This document shows positions 15,781-23,889 of a stretch of DNA of 42,539 nucleotides, in pieces; the stretch's first letter is position 1; the number at the start of each line of letters is the position of its first letter. The notes beneath the pieces were generated by a model. The model was not told the origin of the DNA. It saw only the letters and a list, made by a program, of their open reading frames with translations, and did no database searches. Both the position numbers and the translations under genes were made by a program. Source of the DNA: Parafrankia elaeagni (GTDB lineage: Bacteria > Actinomycetota > Actinomycetes > Frankiales > Frankiaceae); contig NZ_KB893749.1 of the NCBI RefSeq assembly GCF_000374165.1, positions 1 to 42,539 on the forward strand. The letters run 5' to 3'.

Positions 15781-16158
15781 ATGTACATTGGCGAGCTCGC
15801 TGAGCGGGCCCGTCTTTCGCTACGCACCGTCCGCTTCTACGAGGAGGCTGGGCTGCTCGCACCGGTCGGACGCACGATCCGCGGGTTTCGGCTCTACGAC
15901 GAAGACGCCGTCGACAGGCTGGACATGGTCAAGAGCGTGAAGCCTCTCGGTTTTACTCTGGAAGAAATCCGGGAGATTCTCACTCTTCGCGACGCGGCGC
16001 GCGGCCATGGTCTGGTCGAAGGTCAGCAGGAAGATCTCCAGGAGCAGCTGCGAAAATGGTCCGAACGGGCGCAGGAGAAAATCGCAAAAATGCGCGAGAA
16101 GATGAATGTCGCCGAGAGCTTTGTCTGCTGGCTGCGTGAACAGGGAGAGCCCGTCTGA
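15781..16158 (+). CDS. MerR-family transcriptional regulator
   Basis: A 125-residue protein. The N-terminus YIGELAERARLSLRTVRFYE is the MerR winged helix-turn-helix; GLLAPVGRTIRGFRLYDEDAV is the wing region and LDMVKSVKPLGFTLEEIREI the next helix pair. A long amphipathic C-terminal coiled coil (QQEDLQEQLRKWSERAQEKI and onward) forms the dimer interface. There is no metal-binding Cys pair beyond a single Cys near the end, so metal sensing is unlikely. ATG at 15781 is chosen from domain alignment; no clear ribosome site is seen and the frame is open upstream. The gene converges on the SDR gene. Its targets are not evident, and hpnR or the SDR are possible neighbours under its control. Confidence 0.85.
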   Translation: MYIGELAERARLSLRTVRFYEEAGLLAPVGRTIRGFRLYDEDAVDRLDMVKSVKPLGFTLEEIREILTLRDAARGHGLVEGQQEDLQEQLRKWSERAQEKIAKMREKMNVAESFVCWLREQGEPV

Positions 16159-16206
16159 CCTGATCACATTGGACTGCCGGAGGCTGTCTCTCCTGTCAGG
16201 ACGGAC

Positions 16207-16224
16207 GGCCTGCGCATGCAGGCC
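16207..16224. terminator. Hairpin between convergent MerR and SDR genes
   Basis: GGCCTGC (16207-16213) pairs with GCAGGCC (16218-16224) around the tetraloop GCAT, midway between two convergent stop codons. There is no U-run on either side, as is common for actinobacterial terminators. Confidence 0.45.
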
Positions 16225-16227
16225 ACC

Positions 16228-17217
16228 CTACAGAACGGACTTGCCCCCGGCCTCCGTGAGGATGCGATGGAGTCCCGCTGCCAATGGTGTGGGATGCCAG
16301 TCGAGTTCCTTCTGGGCCTTGGAGGAATCGGGAACCGCGTTCCATCGCAGATATTGAAGCTGGCAACGGGCGATCGGGGGTGGCCGATGAGTGACTTTCG
16401 CAGTCAGCTCGCCCACCGTCGCCGCGAGACTCATGAGCGGAGCTGGAACGGTTGTGAGCGGAGCACGACCACGACCTGCGACCTCGGTGAGGGTCCGCGC
16501 TATGTGCATCAAAGTCGCATATTCATCGCAGAGGATGTAGCGCTCGCCAGGACGGCCACGTTCGGCGGCGAGAAGATGCCCCAGGGCCTGGCCTTCGGTG
16601 AAGACCACTCCGAATCCTCCCGCAGGAACGGCAGGCAGTGTTCCCCGCAGCACGGGACGAAACATCCGTGATTCCAGCGATGCATTCCCAGTGGGGCCGA
16701 GGCCGTAAACCGTGGCCAAGTTGACAAAAACGATCTCCATGGTGCCGGCGGTCTCGATCACAGCTTGTTCCGCCTGCTGTTTCGACCGCTCATAGGCGGT
16801 TCCCTTGGCGTGGCCTGCGAGGTTCGTCTCGTCGAAGCGACCGCCCGGGGGTGCCGCGAACACGTCGATGGTGCTGGTGTGGACCAGGCGCTTCACCCCC
16901 GCCGCCACGGCGGCACGAGTGATGTTCACCGATCCCTGCACATTGATCTGTACGAACAAAGCTGGATCAGCCAGCCATTGTTCCGGCACCCCCATCGCGT
17001 TGTAGACGATCTCGCAGCCGTCGCATGCCTCGGTGAGCGAGGGTGCGTCCGTGACGTCTCCGGGAACAACTTCGACTTCCGGGGGAAGGGCGGCCCTGGC
17101 CCGGATGACGTCTCGTACGACAGCTCTCACCTTGTGACCGGCCCGCAACGACGCCCTGACGACCGCACCGCCGACCTTACCCGTACCTCCAGTGACCAGT
17201 ACTCGCACGTGGAGCAC
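16228..17217 (-). CDS. NAD(P)-dependent extended SDR (epimerase/dihydroflavonol reductase-like)
   Basis: About 329 residues. A Rossmann start VRVLVTGGTGKVGGAVVRA is followed by D-x-x-D (GDVTDAPSL), an active-site Thr/Ser strand (LVHTSTIDVF) and the catalytic Y-x-x-x-K in YERSKQQAE. It then has the sugar-epimerase-like FVNLATVYGLGP. This fits the extended SDR group, which includes UDP-sugar epimerases, HpnA and 3-beta-hydroxysteroid or dihydroflavonol reductases. The substrate cannot be assigned. Two GTG starts (17217 and 17208) are possible and neither has a ribosome site. It converges with the MerR gene and is divergent from the SnoaL-like gene. Its proximity to hpnR invites a lipid-related role, but that is only suggestive. 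Confidence 0.82.
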   Translation of the reverse strand: MLHVRVLVTGGTGKVGGAVVRASLRAGHKVRAVVRDVIRARAALPPEVEVVPGDVTDAPSLTEACDGCEIVYNAMGVPEQWLADPALFVQINVQGSVNITRAAVAAGVKRLVHTSTIDVFAAPPGGRFDETNLAGHAKGTAYERSKQQAEQAVIETAGTMEIVFVNLATVYGLGPTGNASLESRMFRPVLRGTLPAVPAGGFGVVFTEGQALGHLLAAERGRPGERYILCDEYATLMHIARTLTEVAGRGRAPLTTVPAPLMSLAATVGELTAKVTHRPPPIARCQLQYLRWNAVPDSSKAQKELDWHPTPLAAGLHRILTEAGGKSVL

Positions 17218-17642
17218 GCTACATGGAGATCACCGGGCCGCGCACGCCGAAGATACGAGCAGGTCGCAACCTGAGCCTCGAAGAATATCCGCGAAATACC
17301 CGTTGTTCGATCGGCGGGCCATCAGCGGTCAGACGGTGCACTCCCGGTAATGCGACAGCCGGGTTGGATGGCGATCACGACAGCGGTTACGGTGGCGTCT
17401 GAAGGAACCGGACGGGCGATCTTCCGGCGGGGGTCGCACGGTGCCGACGTGCGCCCGCTCCATGTCAAACCACGGGTCAGGCCACGGTCGACCACCGGCT
17501 ACTGGTGCAGCGCCGATGCATGCCGTTGACCTCCACAGCCGCACCCGGACCGTGCGCGCCCCGTCAGGCCCAGGGATGGTTGGCGCAGGTCCGACGCCCG
17601 GCAACTTCAGACGCCGCTTCCAACTCCAAACGAGGGGGATTT
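17218..17642. other. Intergenic region between divergent SDR and SnoaL-like genes
   Basis: 425 bases. Several open frames exist, but none has a ribosome site together with a recognisable domain. It should carry two divergent promoters; no operator stands out. Confidence 0.35.
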
Positions 17643-18149
17643 GTGAACACTGCCCGTCATATCGGCGATATCGAGGAGATCAAGCAGCTCAAGGCCCGCT
17701 ACCTGAGGCTGGTGGACGAGAAGAAGTGGGACGAATGGGTCGATGTCTTCACCGAGGATTTTCATGCCTGGCTCGGAGACGTTCCAGACCAGGTCCTCGA
17801 CAGTCGCGAAGTGTTCATCTCGTTCATTCGGCGGGCGATCGGTGCGGCAACGACAATCCATCATGGTCACATGCCGGAGATCGAAATCCTCGGGCCCGAC
17901 ACGGCTCGTGGAATCTGGGCCATGTATGACTATGTGAAGTTCACGGGACCTGACGGGGATCTGGAACTGGACGGATACGGCCACTATCGCGAGGAGTACC
18001 GAAGAGGTGCAGACGGTCGCTGGCGGATCTGCTCGCTGCGTCTCACTCGTATTCTGGGAATGGTGGAGAAGCTGGAGAAGATGGCGGCCGGTCCGATTAT
18101 TCCCGTCAGCAGGCAGGCTTCGAGCGAGGACGAACTCGCCCGTCTCTGA
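17643..18149 (+). CDS. SnoaL-like (NTF2-fold) protein
   Basis: A 168-residue protein with GTG at 17643, behind GAGGGGG. It shows the SnoaL_4-type pattern: the N-terminal helix IEEIKQLKARYLRLVDEKKW, D-x-W-VDVFTEDFHAWLGD, a HHGHMPEIEILGPDTARGIW strand and EEYRRGADGRWRICSLRLTR at the end. The cone-shaped NTF2 fold serves polyketide cyclases, dehydratases and steroid isomerases. The His residues at HHGH and the early Asp/Tyr pair could be active-site residues, as in scytalone dehydratase-like members. The longer open frame upstream to 17505 lacks such a ribosome site. A strong hairpin follows the stop. The substrate is unknown. A role in polyketide cyclisation is possible, but the PKS operon is 11 kb away. 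Confidence 0.82.
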   Translation: MNTARHIGDIEEIKQLKARYLRLVDEKKWDEWVDVFTEDFHAWLGDVPDQVLDSREVFISFIRRAIGAATTIHHGHMPEIEILGPDTARGIWAMYDYVKFTGPDGDLELDGYGHYREEYRRGADGRWRICSLRLTRILGMVEKLEKMAAGPIIPVSRQASSEDELARL

Positions 18150-18167
18150 CGCGGACGCGCCGGGTTG

Positions 18168-18206
18168 CCGTCGGGTCCCGAGGGGATGTGCCTCGGGACC
18201 CGACGG
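18168..18206 (+). terminator. Strong hairpin terminator after the SnoaL-like gene
   Basis: Sixteen bases (18168-18183) are perfectly complementary to 18191-18206 around the 7-base loop GGATGTG. It begins 18 bases after the stop. The stem is GC-rich and has no U-tract. Confidence 0.8.
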
Positions 18207-18497
18207 CCTCGCCATGTCGCACCCACCCACACACCTCCGCTCCCTCCTGATCCGGCCACCTGTCTCCGTCGTGCTGTCTCCGTCGTGCCGTCGCCGCGTG
18301 AGCCTGGATCCAGACCAGCTCGGTGCTGGCTGAGGGCGCAGCCCGAGTATCCGCGTAGCTCGGACAGAGCCACAACTCTACCCTTACGTTAGGGTTGGGT
18401 TGCCCGCGACAGGACATGATCGCTGAGGAGTGGATGGTCATGAGATGGCTTGGCAGGTCCTCGCCAGGAGCCGTGCAGAGGGAGAGGGCAGTGGCAC
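18207..18497. other. Upstream region of the acyltransferase-3 gene
   Basis: About 290 bases, non-coding as far as can be seen. It includes the palindrome at 18380-18395, about 100 bases before the start codon. Confidence 0.35.
18380..18395. promoter_or_regulatory. TetR-type palindrome upstream of acyltransferase 3
   Basis: ACCCTTACGTTAGGGT is a dyad with only one mismatched pair per half (14 of 16 positions symmetrical). It shares its core with the sites at 21511-21526 and 21848-21871. It sits 103 bases upstream of the acyltransferase start, a plausible place for a TetR-like repressor. Confidence 0.5.
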
Positions 18498-19679
18498 GTG
18501 ACAGAAGCTGACCATGACAACTCGCCGCTCGCCCGCCCCGGTGCTCGACGATCAGGCCCAGGTCCAGGTGCACATCGCTGCGGTGCCCTGACTCTCGGCC
18601 ACAGGTTCGACCCTCGACGCAACAATCTGAACGCGCTGCGCCTCGCTCTCGCGTTGATCGTCCTGGTCTCGCACTCCTGGGTGTTCGTACACGACGGGGA
18701 CGACCCGCTGCAAAACCTCACCGGGGGGCCGGCGGCAGGAACGATCGCCGTTGACGGCTTCTTCCTGATCAGTGGCTTCCTGATCACTCGAAGTCGGCTT
18801 CAGGCTTCGTCGACCGCGCGCTACCTGTGGCACCGGTTCCTGCGGATCCTTCCCGGATTCTGGGTCTGTCTCGCGATCACGGCTGTCGTGTTCGGGCCCC
18901 TGCTGTGGCGCCTCGAACGAGAGGCACTCGCAGGCTATCCCTGGACGGGGCCCGAATCGGCAGTGACGTACGTCATGGCCAACTCGCTGCTCCGGATGAA
19001 CCAGTTCAACATCGGCGATCTCCATGGCGGAGAACCGCTCGATGGTTCTCTGCACACGCTTTTCTTCGAGGTGCTGTGTTACCTGATGATAGGCGTTTTT
19101 GGTGGAGTCGGACTCCTCCGTCGGAGCCGTCTGCTCGTCGTTCTCTCCGCTCTCTCCTGCTGGTTTCTCGCGGCCGCGGACACCATCTCGGGCTCCCAGT
19201 GGCTCGGCGAGTCCTACACCATCCGCTATGTCTCGGTGTTCCTTGTCGGTGTGGTCATGTACCTCTACGTCGACCGCATTCCCGTCACCTGGCCGCTGCT
19301 CACCACAAGCTGCGCCCTGTTCGCGATCACTCTGGTGGCGCCCTCGACCTACCTGGTCCTCGGCCCGGTGCCCCTGGCCTATCTTCTCCTGTGGGGAGGT
19401 ACCGGTCGACGCCTCGAGCGGGTCGGAACCCGCCGGGACCTCTCCTACGGCATCTACATCTATTCCTGGCCACTTCAGCTCGTCCTGCTCGAGGCCGGTG
19501 TGGGCGACGACAACGTCGCTGTCCACGTCGCCGCTTCGACGGCCGTGTCGGCCCTCGCCGCCGTCGCCAGCTGGTACCTCGTCGAAGCCCCCGCGCTGGC
19601 GTTGAAGAAAGCCAACGTGACGTGGCCACGACCATGGCGGCGTGACGCGCGGTCCGCCGCGGGGGGCGCGCGGCCCTGA
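18498..19679 (+). CDS. Acyltransferase 3 family membrane protein (OafA/YrhL-like)
   Basis: A protein of 393 residues with about ten transmembrane helices. The N-terminal family signature is NNLNALRLALALIVLVSHSW, containing the R-x10-H pattern with the catalytic-type His. It is followed by GFFLISGFLITRSR and RYLWHRFLRILPGFW. Later come LHTLFFEVLCYLMIG and, near the end, DLSYGIYIYSWPLQ. These are landmarks of the membrane O-acyltransferases that acetylate or acylate sugars and lipids. GTG at 18498 is preferred, with GGAGAGG upstream; the true start could be slightly different, since the first helix begins about 45 residues in. It is 249 bases before the WS/DGAT gene on the same strand. A shared regulator is suggested by the related palindromes. 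Confidence 0.88.
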   Translation: MTEADHDNSPLARPGARRSGPGPGAHRCGALTLGHRFDPRRNNLNALRLALALIVLVSHSWVFVHDGDDPLQNLTGGPAAGTIAVDGFFLISGFLITRSRLQASSTARYLWHRFLRILPGFWVCLAITAVVFGPLLWRLEREALAGYPWTGPESAVTYVMANSLLRMNQFNIGDLHGGEPLDGSLHTLFFEVLCYLMIGVFGGVGLLRRSRLLVVLSALSCWFLAAADTISGSQWLGESYTIRYVSVFLVGVVMYLYVDRIPVTWPLLTTSCALFAITLVAPSTYLVLGPVPLAYLLLWGGTGRRLERVGTRRDLSYGIYIYSWPLQLVLLEAGVGDDNVAVHVAASTAVSALAAVASWYLVEAPALALKKANVTWPRPWRRDARSAAGGARP

Positions 19680-19928
19680 TGTCCGGACTTCGTCCCCCGG
19701 CCTGCCGTGGATTTGCCGTCGCTCCGCCGGGTGCCTGATACTGCCCTCGACCCTTACGCGAGGGAAGAGTGGCCCCGAACGCCGATGCTCGCCCAGGTTC
19801 GCGGCCTGGTCGATCCGCGCCCGTGGTCGATCCTCGGGCTCCGATATCGCCCGACAGGTTCTGATCCGTCGCCCCGTCCGCATCCGGCGGCTCCACGTTT
19901 TCCTGATGGCAGCGAGGACCGTGCTCAT

Positions 19929-21452
19929 ATGAACAAGACCCAGACATTCCCGCTCAGTGCGGTGGACCGCGCACTCCTCGATTATCAGGCCGCACATCCG
20001 AAAATGCCGGTAAACGTGTGTACGCTCCTTGTCTCGGAGGAGTCGCCGCCAACGCTGCGGGAGTTGAGGGACTTCGTGGCGCGACGCCTTGAAGTCTTTC
20101 CGGAAATTCTGCGACGACGCATCGTCCGGCTGCCGGGCAGGCGCCCGAGGTGGGGCTGGGTCGTCGATCACGCCATCACGGCAGACGATCTTGTTCGTGA
20201 GCGCGGACTGCCGGCCGGCGGCGGCGCGGGAACCGGTCTTCGTCCAGTCCTGCGGGAGCTCGTCGGAACTCCGGTTCCTGTGTCCGCGCTGCCCTGGCGG
20301 CTGTGGTTGCTGCACGAGCCGGACACCCAAGGCTTCGCCGTGTTGTACCGCGCCACTCATGTGCATCAGGACGGCGCGGCGAAGAATCTGATGATCTCGG
20401 CGTTGTTCGGCGCCGACGCGGCGCCGTTCCACCTAACAGGCCCGCGGCGATGGCGTCCGGCGCGGCGGCCCGCACCGCGAGCGCTGGGCGCCGCGGTCCT
20501 GCGAGGCGGGCGGTGGTTGGCGCCGGCGCCGACCACCGCAGCCCTCTCCGGGCCCGCCGGTGGAGTAGTTCACTCCTGGGCGTCGACCTCGCCGTTGCGC
20601 CTCCAGGCGGTGGCCGCCGCGAGCGGCGCGACTGTCAACGACGTGTTCCTGGCGGCTGTCGCCGGTGTCCTGCGGTCGTGGTCCTCGGACGACGGCGTGC
20701 CGAGCGGCGATGTCGTCGCGACGATGGCTGTGAGTACCAGGCGGCCGGCCGAACAGGGGCTGCTCGGCAACTACGTGGCGGGGGCACGTGTCGTCCTTCC
20801 CTGCTCCCTCGAATCTCCCGCGCGGCGGCTGGCCGTCATGCCGGCCCATACGGCACGCCTGAAGCGAGGCGGCCAGCTGGGAGCGGGGGAGCGGCTTCTT
20901 TTCGACACACTGCCGGCTCGGCTGCGTCAGCGGGTGCTCACCAGAGGGCTCGACTCACGCTCGGCCGCGCTGTCGATCTCGAACGTGCTCGCTCCGTCGG
21001 GTCCGCTGACCGTGGCGGGTCGTTCGCTGCGCTGCGCCGTGCCGATTCCGTCGCTGTTCGCCCGGCAGCGCCTCGCGTTCCACCTGGGCGGCACCGACAG
21101 CGTCGTCAGCGTCGGCACGGCGGCGAGCGACTCCGTGCGCGGCTCGACTGATCTCGCTGCGCGATGGCTGGCGGAGCTGGCCGTCCTCGAGGCCGCGTTG
21201 GGACTGGCCGCCGGGCCGGAGAGGACGGCCATCCCAGTCGCCCGGTCGGGCACCCATGTCCCGTTCCGCGGCGGCGAGGCGACGGGTGCTCCGCCGTCTG
21301 CCGCCGCGCTCGTCCGGACGGACGAAACGGGCCGGCATGACCATCACGACCATGACCATCACGACCATGACCATCACGACGCGGGCGCTGCTGTCGCGAC
21401 GCCCCCTGCGGCGGCGGAGCTGACTGGGCTCGGCTCATCGACCGTTCCTTGA
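19929..21452 (+). CDS. WS/DGAT-family O-acyltransferase (wax ester/triacylglycerol synthase)
   Basis: A 507-residue protein, close to the usual 450-500. The N-terminal half starts FPLSAVDRALLDYQ and carries the active-site motif THVHQDG (His144, Asp148, Gly149). Canonical members have HHxxxDG, so the first His is replaced by Thr while the catalytic second His is kept. The C-terminal WSD domain has VNDVFLAAVAGVL, LLGNYVAG, ISNVLAPSGPL and FHLGGTDSVVSVG. The family joins acyl-CoA to diacylglycerol or long-chain alcohol to make storage lipid. ATG 19929 is chosen from domain alignment, though the frame is open to 19707. The tail has a HDHHDHDHHDHDHH repeat encoded by GACCATCAC-like units, unusual for the family and possibly metal-binding or just slippage. 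Confidence 0.85.
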   Translation: MNKTQTFPLSAVDRALLDYQAAHPKMPVNVCTLLVSEESPPTLRELRDFVARRLEVFPEILRRRIVRLPGRRPRWGWVVDHAITADDLVRERGLPAGGGAGTGLRPVLRELVGTPVPVSALPWRLWLLHEPDTQGFAVLYRATHVHQDGAAKNLMISALFGADAAPFHLTGPRRWRPARRPAPRALGAAVLRGGRWLAPAPTTAALSGPAGGVVHSWASTSPLRLQAVAAASGATVNDVFLAAVAGVLRSWSSDDGVPSGDVVATMAVSTRRPAEQGLLGNYVAGARVVLPCSLESPARRLAVMPAHTARLKRGGQLGAGERLLFDTLPARLRQRVLTRGLDSRSAALSISNVLAPSGPLTVAGRSLRCAVPIPSLFARQRLAFHLGGTDSVVSVGTAASDSVRGSTDLAARWLAELAVLEAALGLAAGPERTAIPVARSGTHVPFRGGEATGAPPSAAALVRTDETGRHDHHDHDHHDHDHHDAGAAVATPPAAAELTGLGSSTVP

Positions 21453-21510
21453 ACACCGGGTTCGTGGATCGGGGCAGCACATCAGTTCCGCCAACCGTCT
21501 ATCTCGATCA

Positions 21511-21526
21511 ACCTTTACGTAACGGT
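21511..21526. promoter_or_regulatory. TetR-type palindrome after the WS/DGAT gene
   Basis: ACCTTTACGTAACGGT has the perfect core TTACGTAA and ACC/GGT ends. It closely resembles the site at 18380. It lies inside the weak open frame in front of the glycoside hydrolase fragment, which argues that that frame's N-terminus is not real coding sequence. Confidence 0.5.
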
Positions 21527-21539
21527 AGAAGCGACTCGG

Positions 21540-21841
21540 GCGCATGCACCGTCGCCAGGTTCGCCCGGGAGCACGGCAAGCAGTTCGCGGTGCCGGAATG
21601 GGGGATGGATCACAGGAGAGGCGGCGGCGGAGACAACTCCTACTACATCGAGAAGATGTACGAACTGTTCGTGGCCAACCGGGACATCCTCGCCTACGAG
21701 GCGTACTACAGCGCCGGGGCGCAGGAGGTCGAGAACGTGCGGTCGGCCCTCACCCCCGACCTCAACCCCGACGCCGCCCAGCGCTATCTCGACCTGTTCG
21801 GCGGATCCGCGGCCCTTCCCGCCCCGACGATCGGACGATGA
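21540..21841 (+). pseudogene. C-terminal fragment of a glycoside hydrolase (GH26-like)
   Basis: The frame reads RFAREHGKQFAVPEWGMDHR, then a GGGGDNSYYIEKMYELF segment, and ends AQRYLDLFG before TGA at 21839-21841. The VPEWG motif resembles the strand with the catalytic nucleophile Glu in GH26-type beta-mannanases. The (beta/alpha)8 barrel before it, with the acid/base Glu, is absent. A TTG-initiated frame from 21449 exists, but its first 30 residues resemble nothing and contain the palindrome at 21511. This is most likely a remnant left by deletion. Confidence 0.6.
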
Positions 21842-21878
21842 CCCGAAACCTACCCTAACGTTAGGGTAGGTTTCGGGT
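21841..21878. terminator. 38-bp perfect palindrome: terminator and/or TetR operator
   Basis: Bases 21841-21859 are exactly complementary to 21860-21878, with no interruption. As RNA it gives a 16-bp stem with loop AACGTT directly after the stop of the hydrolase fragment, which is terminator-like. The centre, ACCTACCCTAACG and its mirror, shares the CCCTAACGTTAGGG pattern of the TetR-like sites at 18380 and 21511. It stands 148 bases before the SulP start. Either role, or both, is possible. Confidence 0.7.
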
Positions 21879-22025
21879 GTGATGGTCCCTGTGCCGCCGC
21901 CGTGCCGGTGCGCGCCGCAAGCCACCCCGTGACGCGGCCAGGGCGCCGTCTCGGTCGTTTCTGCGCTCTCCGCACGCCCGGCCCTGCCTGGCGGGCGTGC
22001 CCGAGTAGGACGGGTCGCTGGGTTC

Positions 22026-23537
22026 TTGTCTTCTGTCGCTACCACCACGTCCATGGCCGCACGCCTGCGTCCCCTGAGGCCCGCATGGCTGACTGACCCG
22101 AAGGTCTGGCGGACCGAGGTTCTCGCGGGCCTTGTCGTCGCGCTCGCACTCATCCCCGAGGCGATCTCCTTCTCCATCATCGCCGGGGTCGACCCCGAGA
22201 TCGGCCTGTTCGCTTCCTTCACCATGGCCGTCGTCATCTCGGTCGCGGGCGGCCGCCCGGCGATGATCTCCGCCGCCACCGGTGCCGTCGCCCTCGTCAT
22301 CGCGCCTCTCATCCGTGAGCACGGCCTCGGCTATCTCGCTGCCGCCGTCGTCCTCGCCGGCGTTTTCCAGGTCATCCTGGGCGCACTGGGAGTCGCGAAG
22401 CTCGTGCGGTTCATCCCCCGCTCGGTCATGGTCGGTTTCGTGAACGCACTGGCCATCCTGATCTTCCTGGCGCAGGTCCCCGAGATGCGCGACGTTCCCT
22501 GGGGCGTGTATCCGATGATCATCGGTGGGCTGGCCCTGATGGTGTTCTTTCCGAAGATCACGAGTGTGGTTCCCGCTCCACTGGTGTCCATCGTGATTCT
22601 CACGGTCATCACCGTCTCGGCCGGGATCGCCGTTCCGACTGTCGGAGACAAGGGGGCCCTGCCGTCCTCGCTGCCCGTGCCCGGAGTGCCGGACGTTCCG
22701 TTCACCCTGGACGCGCTGACGACCCTCGCCCCCTACGCGTTCGCGGTGGCGCTGGTCGGGCTGATGGAGTCGCTGATGACGGCCAGGCTCGTCGACGACA
22801 TCACCGACACCCCGTCCAACAAGACCCGCGAATCCGTCGGGCAGGGTATCGCCAACATCGTCACCGGCTTCTTCGGCGGCATGGGCGGCTGCGCCATGAT
22901 CGGGCAGACAATGATCAACGTGAAGGTCTCCGGTGCCCGTACCCGCCTGTCGACTTTCCTCGCCGGTGTCTTCCTGATGCTGTTGTGCATCGCCTTCGGC
23001 CCCGTCGTCTCGGACATCCCCATGGCCGCACTCGTCGCAGTAATGATCATGGTGTCGTTCGCGACCTTCGACTGGCACTCCATCGCCCCGAGGACCCTGA
23101 AGAGGATGCCCGCCGGCGAGATCACCGTCATGGTGATCACTGTCGTGGTCGTGGTCGCCACCGACAACCTCGCGATCGGCGTCGTCGTCGGTTCCATCAC
23201 CGCCATGGTCATCTTCGCCAAACGAGTCGCTCACCTCGCCGAGGTCACGCCCGTCGACGACCCCGACGGCACGACCGTGATCTACCGGGTCACCGGCGAG
23301 CTGTTCTTCGCCTCGTCCAACGACCTTGTCGGCCAGTTCGACTACGCGGGGGATCCCGACACGGTCGTCATCGATCTCTCCGCGGCGCACATCTGGGACG
23401 CCTCCTCCGTCGCCGCGCTCGACGCGATCGAGAACAAGTACGCCAGACGAGGTAAGACCGTCGAGATCACCGGCCTCAACGATCCCAGCGCCCGACTTCA
23501 CAGCAGGCTCAGCGGCAGTCTCACGGCCGGCCACTGA
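22026..23537 (+). CDS. SulP-family anion transporter with STAS domain
   Basis: A 503-residue membrane protein. The transporter domain begins EVLAGLVVALALIPEAISFS with the SulP signature and continues with MISAATGAVALVIAPLI, RFIPRSVMVGFVNALAIL and the NIVTGFFGGMGGCAMIGQTM region. A cytoplasmic STAS domain covers about residues 430-500 (GELFFASSNDLVGQFDY and DLSAAHIWDASSVAALDAIE). TTG at 22026 has AGGACGGG upstream; the alternative ATG is at 22053. Family members move sulfate, bicarbonate or other anions, and which one this carries cannot be told. The single-STAS form and short length resemble bacterial bicarbonate or sulfate uptake types. It is transcribed alone, with the 38-bp palindrome in its upstream region. 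Confidence 0.92.
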   Translation: MSSVATTTSMAARLRPLRPAWLTDPKVWRTEVLAGLVVALALIPEAISFSIIAGVDPEIGLFASFTMAVVISVAGGRPAMISAATGAVALVIAPLIREHGLGYLAAAVVLAGVFQVILGALGVAKLVRFIPRSVMVGFVNALAILIFLAQVPEMRDVPWGVYPMIIGGLALMVFFPKITSVVPAPLVSIVILTVITVSAGIAVPTVGDKGALPSSLPVPGVPDVPFTLDALTTLAPYAFAVALVGLMESLMTARLVDDITDTPSNKTRESVGQGIANIVTGFFGGMGGCAMIGQTMINVKVSGARTRLSTFLAGVFLMLLCIAFGPVVSDIPMAALVAVMIMVSFATFDWHSIAPRTLKRMPAGEITVMVITVVVVVATDNLAIGVVVGSITAMVIFAKRVAHLAEVTPVDDPDGTTVIYRVTGELFFASSNDLVGQFDYAGDPDTVVIDLSAAHIWDASSVAALDAIENKYARRGKTVEITGLNDPSARLHSRLSGSLTAGH

Positions 23538-23889
23538 CGCAGGCGCGCGTGTGACACAGGAGCGCATGTGACACAGGAGTGTGTGGCGCCGCCGCGGTGC
23601 CCTGCCGCAGCGTACGGCGCGATGTGCGATCGATGTTCCTTGCGTTCCTCTTACGAAACTGCCTGAGGTGCCGACATGCGTCGGGAGGGTGGTAGACCTT
23701 GAGTCCGACGGCCCGACCCGGACAGCTCGGTCACCGCTCGGAGCGCCCGAAAGGACACGGTATGGCCCCTCCGTTCCGGAGGTAGCTCTCTGGGCGCCGT
23801 GAGGGGAGCAGGGGGGCGGGTTCGGGTCGTCTCCGCACAGCTCAGACCATCGTCCGGGATGCGCGAGGGCGCCGGGATCCAGGAGTGTC
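23538..23889. other. Intergenic region before the receiver gene
   Basis: 352 bases. A duplicated GTGACACAGGAG-like phrase lies just after the SulP stop (about 23550-23579). No gene, RNA or terminator was recognised. Confidence 0.35.

Noticed and set aside
13646-18149. A complete hopanoid or polyketide cluster formed by hpnR, the SDR and the SnoaL-like gene
   Set aside because: Strands differ, large gaps and a terminator separate them, and no cyclase or other pathway gene is present.
18552-20432. 626-codon minus-strand frame across the acyltransferase and WS/DGAT genes
   Set aside because: It is antisense to two genes with clear domains, and its translation is charged low-complexity sequence.
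21449-21539. N-terminal part of the open frame before the glycoside hydrolase fragment as real protein
   Set aside because: It starts with TTG over the previous stop, resembles nothing and contains a regulatory-looking palindrome.
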